Below are positions 14,067 through 15,358 of a stretch of 15,358 bases of DNA, in pieces. Below the pieces are notes generated by a model that had not been told where the DNA came from, searched no databases, and saw only the letters and a program-made list of their open reading frames with translations. This DNA comes from a bacterium (GTDB taxonomy: Bacteria; Bacteroidota; Bacteroidia; Bacteroidales; Bacteroidaceae), in contig SFQP01000011.1 in the NCBI GenBank assembly GCA_004562975.1, positions 1 through 15,358 on the forward strand, written 5' to 3'. A program made the translations under genes and the position numbers. The first letter of the stretch is position 1, and every line of letters begins with the position of its first letter.

Positions 14067-14097
14067 GATAGAGGGCAAAATGTCACCTTTCTCTATC
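14067..14097 (-). other. Small leader hairpin before the AAA+ gene
   Basis: GATAGAG (14067-14073) and CTCTATC (14091-14097) form a 7-bp stem around a 17-base loop within the predicted untranslated leader. No T-tract follows it, so it is not a terminator. A regulatory role is possible but unsupported. Confidence 0.3.
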
Positions 14098-14117
14098 AGC
14101 GGTTTTTCATTTTTTTT

Positions 14118-14304
14118 CCGGCAAGTGCGGATTTTGCGGGTGTGTATGGTTGGTCAGGGGTGTTTCAGGGCGTTCTTTCCCCGGCAAGTGCGGATTTTTC
14201 GGGTGTGTATGGTTGATTAGGGGTTTCCGGGGGCGTTCTTTCCCGGTAAGTGTGTGTTTTTTTTGTGTGTATGGTGGTTCGTGGAATGTTCTGAGAGGTT
14301 CTGT
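14118..14304. repeat. Three 63-bp tandem repeats in the AAA+ leader
   Basis: Units begin at 14118, 14181 and 14243 with a common front (CCGGCAAGTGCGG in the first two, CCGGTAAGTGTG in the third), then a T-run, TGTGTATGG and a CGTTCTTTCC tail. Units 1 and 2 are close; unit 3 is more diverged and one base short. The repeats lie just downstream of the predicted promoter at 14311-14341 and upstream of the ATG, so they would be transcribed as leader RNA. A 77-codon frame covers them on the minus strand but starts inside the promoter and looks like a by-product of the 63-bp period. Confidence 0.8.
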
Positions 14305-14310
14305 CGGGGG

Positions 14311-14341
14311 CAAATATAGGCAATCGTTCCGTTGTGCCAAA
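14311..14341 (-). promoter_or_regulatory. Consensus Bacteroidota promoter for the AAA-YbjN operon
   Basis: On the minus strand TTTG (14338-14341), exactly 19 bases, then TATATTTG (14311-14318): a full match to the -33/-7 consensus at ideal spacing. Transcription would start near 14304, leaving a leader of about 300 bases before the AAA+ ATG. Confidence 0.7.
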
Positions 14342-14455
14342 ATTTTCGTCAGTTTTTTGTTTTCCAGCGACTGTCGTGACTTCGGTGTTTACAATGGGGG
14401 AATTGCAGGCCTGACATTTTTTGGTTCATAATGCAATTTTAGATTTTCAAAAAGG

Positions 14456-14463
14456 CAAAGATA
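14456..14463 (-). promoter_or_regulatory. Possible second -7 box upstream of the AAA+ operon
   Basis: TATCTTTG on the minus strand fits TAnnTTTG, with TGTG (one base off TTTG) about 20 bases upstream. It could be an alternative promoter for the AAA+ operon or belong to the AT-rich insert. Otherwise 14342-14531 shows no gene; a 26-codon frame there (MNQKMSGLQF...) has no supporting feature. Confidence 0.3.
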
Positions 14464-14531
14464 CTGAATATCAATTAGAAGGCCACACTATCAGCACCCG
14501 TTTTGACTAATAATCCTAAAAAAATGTATTG

Positions 14532-15314
14532 TTATAAGACAACTTTGTATTTCTTAATCAATGCAACAAGAGCATTAGAATGATCTTCCATGAATCGTTG
14601 AGCATATCTACTATCAGGTCTATCGGTAAGAATAACCAAGCGATTATTCAACAAGTAGGCTTCTGAAGAAAGAACATTATTGTCATTATAATGCCCCCAT
14701 ACAACTTTCTCTAACAAATGGTTCTCGATGTCTGGATAAATCTCCAATAAAGGGTTTTCGTAACCACACCTAATAGAACTACCTATTACAAAAACAGCAA
14801 CAGATGGCGAAATAATATGTAGTTCATAATCAAGTATCTTAACCATATTATCATACTGGAGATCCCAAAGTTCATCCGAAGGATTTCCTTTATCACATGG
14901 TGCAACTTTAGTCACATTAGACCAGGCTATGTGTTCATACCAGTCTTCTCCATAGAAAGATTGTGATACTCTTTTAAATAGTCCAAAGATTCTTCTTTTT
15001 CCAGAATCTCTTTCCATATTACTCATGAAATAATCATTTTCATAATCATCAGACCCATTGGGACATTCGCGGTCCCATCCATTTGTAGCTCTTCCTATAA
15101 ATAAAAGACCGTGATTGTCATCTTGTGGGAAAAGGCTACCTATCTGTGCTGAAAAAGTAGAAACGTTTTGACCATTGTGAGTGGCTGGCCATTCTACCTC
15201 AATAGTGTTTTCCATTGAGTCATATATGGTTTTTACAGCAACTCTAAGTCTTTCTTTTTTATTCATAGTCATTTCCAATCTTTGAGCGATCTGAATTTTA
15301 CCGATACTGTCCAT
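14532..15314 (-). CDS. Uncharacterised protein with uracil-DNA-glycosylase-superfamily-like features
   Basis: A complete 260-residue soluble protein; an in-frame TAG at 15354-15356 shows the frame opens inside the window. Starts at 15314 (MDSIGKIQIA), 15272 and 15266 (MNKKERLRVA) are all possible. Visible blocks are LLFIGRATNGWD (70-81), HIAWSNVTKVAPCDKGNP (128-145), KILDYELHIISPSVAVFVIG (159-178) and LVILTDRPDSRYAQRF (226-241). Their order (Gly/Ala-containing first strand, Asn...Lys loop followed by a GNP, helix and strand ending in IG) resembles uracil-DNA glycosylase-like folds, but the catalytic motifs are not canonical, so this is a tentative fold suggestion. The gene is far AT-richer than its neighbours and stands alone, suggesting acquisition by transfer, perhaps as defence or phage-related cargo. 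Confidence 0.7.
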   Translation of the reverse strand: MDSIGKIQIAQRLEMTMNKKERLRVAVKTIYDSMENTIEVEWPATHNGQNVSTFSAQIGSLFPQDDNHGLLFIGRATNGWDRECPNGSDDYENDYFMSNMERDSGKRRIFGLFKRVSQSFYGEDWYEHIAWSNVTKVAPCDKGNPSDELWDLQYDNMVKILDYELHIISPSVAVFVIGSSIRCGYENPLLEIYPDIENHLLEKVVWGHYNDNNVLSSEAYLLNNRLVILTDRPDSRYAQRFMEDHSNALVALIKKYKVVL

Positions 15315-15358
15315 TTCGTTTCTATATGTCGATTCTCTTTTTGGGTACTTTCGCTATC

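Noticed and set aside
14118..14304. CRISPR array
   Set aside because: The 63-bp units are contiguous and repeated in full; there are no short constant repeats separated by unique spacers.
14107..14340. 77-codon minus-strand frame with 21-residue repeats (NHTHP..PHLPGKERP)
   Set aside because: The peptide repeat follows from the 63-bp DNA period; its start lies inside the predicted promoter, and the last unit has a base deletion relative to the others.

Overview
The window looks like a chromosomal segment of a Bacteroidales bacterium, most likely a Prevotella-like member. The grounds are Bacteroidota-type promoters (TTTG, about 19 bp, TAnnTTTG) before several genes, Bacteroidota-type housekeeping proteins, and a very large secreted glycosidase whose C-terminus (YDLSGRR...GVYIQNNRKVVK) resembles the short sorting tails of Prevotella secreted proteins. 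The core is GC-rich. Two stretches are visibly AT-richer: about 3265-4485 and about 14440-15358.

Region 1 (1-3131, all minus strand) is a housekeeping cluster read in the order rpoN (sigma-54), a divergent PAP2-like membrane protein with an ATGA overlap, purE (purine synthesis) and ispG (isoprenoid synthesis, cut by the window edge). Its promoter box lies in a REP-like intergenic repeat (3155-3263).

Region 2 (3265-4485) is an AT-richer accessory module of three tightly packed minus-strand genes: a DUF3791-type small protein, a DUF3990 protein (predicted ADP-ribosyltransferase-like toxin) and a third small protein overlapping it. Two copies of a 45-bp repeat (42/45 identical) flank it. Just beyond the downstream copy is an unlisted 26-codon remnant that aligns without gaps to the C-terminus of the DUF3791 protein. 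The module therefore looks mobile or recombined, and toxin-antitoxin-like.

Region 3 (4522-11848) holds three short tandem repeats, a DUF5009/HGSNAT-like membrane acyltransferase, and a 1421-residue secreted multidomain glycosidase with a clan GH-D-like barrel. A divergently transcribed two-domain (AspT/YidE/YbjL-type) transporter follows. The glycosidase and acyltransferase may act together on host or dietary glycans, but that is inference from adjacency.

Region 4 (11923-14341, minus strand) looks like one transcription unit. A textbook promoter at 14311-14341 is followed by a long leader with three 63-bp tandem repeats and a perfect Shine-Dalgarno. Then come a Vps4/katanin-like single-ring AAA+ ATPase, an octamer-repeat/inverted-repeat spacer, two paralogous YbjN-like small acidic proteins and a terminator. 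This is the best candidate here for an undescribed system: an AAA+ remodelling ATPase with chaperone-fold partners.

Region 5 (14440-15358) is AT-rich and carries one complete 260-residue gene with weak uracil-DNA-glycosylase-superfamily features, probably acquired horizontally.
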